A stretch of DNA of 64,000 bases, from positions 18,299 through 82,298 of the forward strand of contig BDDC01000063.1 in the NCBI GenBank assembly GCA_001662425.1, written 5' to 3'. Every line of letters begins with the position of its first letter. Within the stretch, counting starts at the first letter, position 1. The translations under genes and the position numbers were made by a program. Positions 61,849 to 64,000 of the stretch are shown here, piece after piece. The notes beneath the pieces are model-generated. The model was not told the origin of the DNA. It worked only from the letters and a program-made list of their open reading frames with translations, and ran no database searches. The DNA is from Chlamydomonas sphaeroides (lineage: Eukaryota; Chlorophyta; Chlorophyceae; Chlamydomonadales; Chlamydomonadaceae).

Positions 61849-62093
61849 TCATCCCTCCTTGGTTACACGGCTATGCCATGCCGGGGCCGGCCAGCTGAAT
61901 GCTCGGATGGGGGGCGCTGTCAAGCCGAGAAATGGTAAAAGCAGACGTCAAGAATCTGCTGTACCTGAAATCCAGCGACCCCGAAACTTCATCTATAGCC
62001 GCTGCGACGGGGTACAAGCGGGCAAATGAATGGGCTAACAAGCGCAAGGGTGAGCGTAGCCACTCAACGGCACGCAGCGGCTGGCCAACTCAC

Positions 62094-62179
62094 CTGGTGG
62101 CGCGTCACGCCAGAGTCAAGGTAACTGCCACTGGCGCCTATCAGCCCGGCCCGACCCCATAACACATCCGGATGCAAAC
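62094..62179 (-). CDS. Possible isolated exon of an unrecognised minus-strand gene
   Basis: Between a strong acceptor (ATTCCACAG) and a strong donor (GTGAGT) lies an open stretch encoding LHPDVLWGRAGLIGASGSYL followed by DSGVTRHQ. A second exon-like stretch further upstream (about 62.6-62.74 kb) encodes GWKLGLLRGGHRLCLAIEAL. I could not link them in phase to a terminal exon, and no family is recognised. Chance is a real alternative. Confidence 0.2.
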
Positions 62180-64000
62180 CTGTGGAATGGGGTAGGCGTG
62201 CGGCAACTTGGTCAATAGACAGGCTTCGGCATGCATGGTAATCGCGTAGCAAGGCGCGTTTCCCCCACGGGACGGGGTGCAAGAAGAAGGGGTACGCCGC
62301 GAGGCACGCCGGCGGGCGGGCGCCGTACAGCTGGCCAACGCGCACGGGAAGAGATGAGCTGTTGAACGTGGTGCTGGCTGCAACGGAGCTGGGCAGGCGC
62401 GCTGGTGCTGATAGGGGAGGGCGGGTGCAAGGGTCGAGTGCACGATGCGAAGTCCGAGCGGCTGACCCCGTAGGGTTCCCCACAGCTCGGGAGTGAAGGC
62501 CCGTGCGGGATGGGCAGAAGGTGACACGAGGTGACGGCAGGGCGCCGATCCTCCCTCGGGGACAGGCGGGAACGAACCACTTTTACAAGCCCCGCCCAAC
62601 CGTACAATGACCAGCGTAAGACGTTCCGTAATGTGAACGGTAGAAAGGCTTCGGTATGCAGCGCCTCAATTGCTAAGCAGAGACGGTGTCCGCCACGCAG
62701 CAGCCCGAGCTTCCATCCTGGTTCCTGCAGCACCAATGTGGCCCATCGATCCTTCCCGTTCAGCTTGCGCTCACGGCAGGCGGGCGCCCGTCCTGTCGTC
62801 CCACGTCTCGGGACGCCGCACCGGCCACGTAGAGGCTGAGTGACTGGCGTCCCGCGCTGCGCCACCAGGTATTCCAGCCACTATCCCTCGCCAAACGGCG
62901 CCGCCGCGTCTGCGCCGGTCCCGCCACGCGGCGCGGCGCCTGCTCCCAAAGTCACTATCATGCAGACGCGTCGCAGTGCCTGAGAGCTCCTGCGAGCCAT
63001 TCCGCTGCCAAGGCCCGCCGCCCAATGAAGGCGCCCCCCTTCTAGCTCACCAGCAGGTGTGGCTGCATAGCATGCCAATCCGTTTATTTGCAAAGGCGGC
63101 ACGGCCACGGCTGTGTGCCACGTGAAGTGGGCCTACGCGCAGCTGGCCTTGGTGGGCGGCGGGCGGGCGTTCCGTAACCAGGGGCATGACACACCCCTAG
63201 TCGCCTCACGGGCAGGTGCTTAAAGTGCGCCTGGTGCTGCGCGCAAAGCTGCCGGGGCACGTCACACTCGGTCAGCTGCTGGCTGCTTACTGGCCGCCAA
63301 GGGCACTGCTGTAGCCAGGAGCGCCCTCCGCGACGCCGCGTAGCCAACGGCGGGGCCGCGCTAGCTACTCGCAGGTCGGCGCGGCTGGCGTGTCGAGGTT
63401 TTCTCCTGCGGGGGTGCTAAGACGACGGGGAATGACGCACCCCGCCGGTTTCCTAGTAGCGGGGGCTGGGTGGGGGCGGAGCGATGGGCGCCGCAGCGTA
63501 GACCCGCGGCGAAGGCGCGGATCCCAGCACCGGCTCCGCTCGGCTGGCAGCTGGCACTGACGTTAGCCACTCGCCCTTGGCGCGTGGGGCTGCTGCACAC
63601 TGGCCTGGTGGTCGCTGGGTTGGTGCATATCCGGGCGGGAGTGCGAGTTGACCTTCTTTCTCTTTCTCTCTACAGCTTCTTGCGTCAGGCTCCACCGGCC
63701 AGCTCTTGGCTAGCGGCCAGCGCCGCGTCGCCGTCAGGGGTTCGCAGCAGCACCAGGCGGCCGCCGACTGTGCCGGCGGGGCCGCTGGTGCGGAGGGCGG
63801 CCGCGGCGTCGTGTTGCGCCACATGCGCTTCCGCACCTGCCAGGCAGCCACCCGCCCGTGCGCCCACAGAAAGCGAAAGTACGCGAAGGCAGCACGGTAT
63901 CCGGCGCTCACGCGACCAAGAAAACCGGCCCCTGGAAGCATTTGTTACCCGAGCGTAGCCGTCTTGGGAGTTGCGCTAGCCACAGGGAGTGGGTAGTCGT

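Larger units (their letters stand above)
60461..64000. other. Upstream region without a confident gene
   Basis: It should contain the 5' UTR and promoter of the giant gene, but I see no TATA box. Several longish frames exist on both strands (for example plus 60968-61591 and minus 62212-62865), but none shows a recognisable domain. A cytosine-rich tract lies near 61680-61790 and an inverted repeat at 61822-61848. A minus-strand segment near 63.84-63.94 kb (AAFAYFRFLWAHGRVAAWQ before a GTGCGG donor) could be an exon of a gene beginning outside the window. Confidence 0.4.

Noticed and set aside
62212..62865. A 217-residue minus-strand frame
   Set aside because: It crosses probable splice signals and changes character along its length. 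Only the small exon at 62094-62179 and the GWKLGLLRGG stretch look exon-like, and neither could be joined in phase.

Overview
This window looks like nuclear DNA of a volvocine green alga (Chlamydomonas/Volvox lineage). It is GC-rich, its coding sequence is broken into many short exons with GT/AG borders (donors often GTGCGT, GTGAGT or GTAAGC), the gene end carries the algal poly(A) signal TGTAA, and the protein contains hydroxyproline-type linkers of the SPPPP/PPSP kind found in volvocine wall and matrix proteins. There are no bacterial operons, and I recognised no tRNA or rRNA genes. Two runs of N (20407-20416 and 47387-48330) mark assembly gaps.

Almost the whole window, from about 60.46 kb down to 4.51 kb on the minus strand, reads as one giant mosaic gene. 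Its first exon (60379-60460) encodes a signal peptide. Its last exon (4507-5238) encodes one membrane helix, a basic stop-transfer and a short tail. The large ectodomain runs in this order: three SRCR domains (60.3-56.3 kb); FG-GAP/VCBS-type repeats (56.2-53.5 kb); a glycoside hydrolase 18 (chitinase-like) domain whose catalytic motif is degenerate (53.4-51.5 kb); two C-type lectin domains, one split by a proline-rich insert (51.5-49.5 kb); a PAN/Apple-like module; cysteine repeats that resemble vitelline membrane outer layer protein I (VMO-I); a threefold tandem array of paired 'FNTDG' modules separated by proline-rich linkers (46.9-41.5 kb); more VMO-I-like repeats (41.1-38.1 kb); about fifteen further C-type lectin domains (38.0-20.3 kb) with another VMO-I-like block inside them; an FG-GAP blade and a myxobacterial-type CGDG repeat (20.2-19.7 kb); carboxypeptidase-regulatory-like beta sandwiches (18.4-17.4 kb); a helical stretch (14.9-10.1 kb); beta-rich segments ending in an SbsA-like Ig domain (9.9-6.0 kb); then the juxtamembrane region and membrane helix.

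Reading frame and intron phase agree at the junctions I could follow by hand (signal peptide to SRCR1, SRCR3 to FG-GAP, FG-GAP to GH18, inside GH18, across the proline-rich linkers near 41.3 kb, and last lectin domain to FG-GAP near 20.3 kb). This favours a single transcript, but only RNA evidence can exclude two or more adjacent genes. SRCR and C-type lectin domains are known in Chlamydomonas. The combination here suggests a cell-surface receptor or adhesin for glycans.

The left edge (1-1384, plus strand) holds the decayed 3' part of a non-LTR-like retroelement (RNase H, then a zinc finger and an endonuclease-like domain). Positions 1385-4436 hold hairpin-forming and minisatellite repeats and no gene I can support. 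The right edge (60461-64000) has no confident gene, only a possible minus-strand exon near 62.1 kb.
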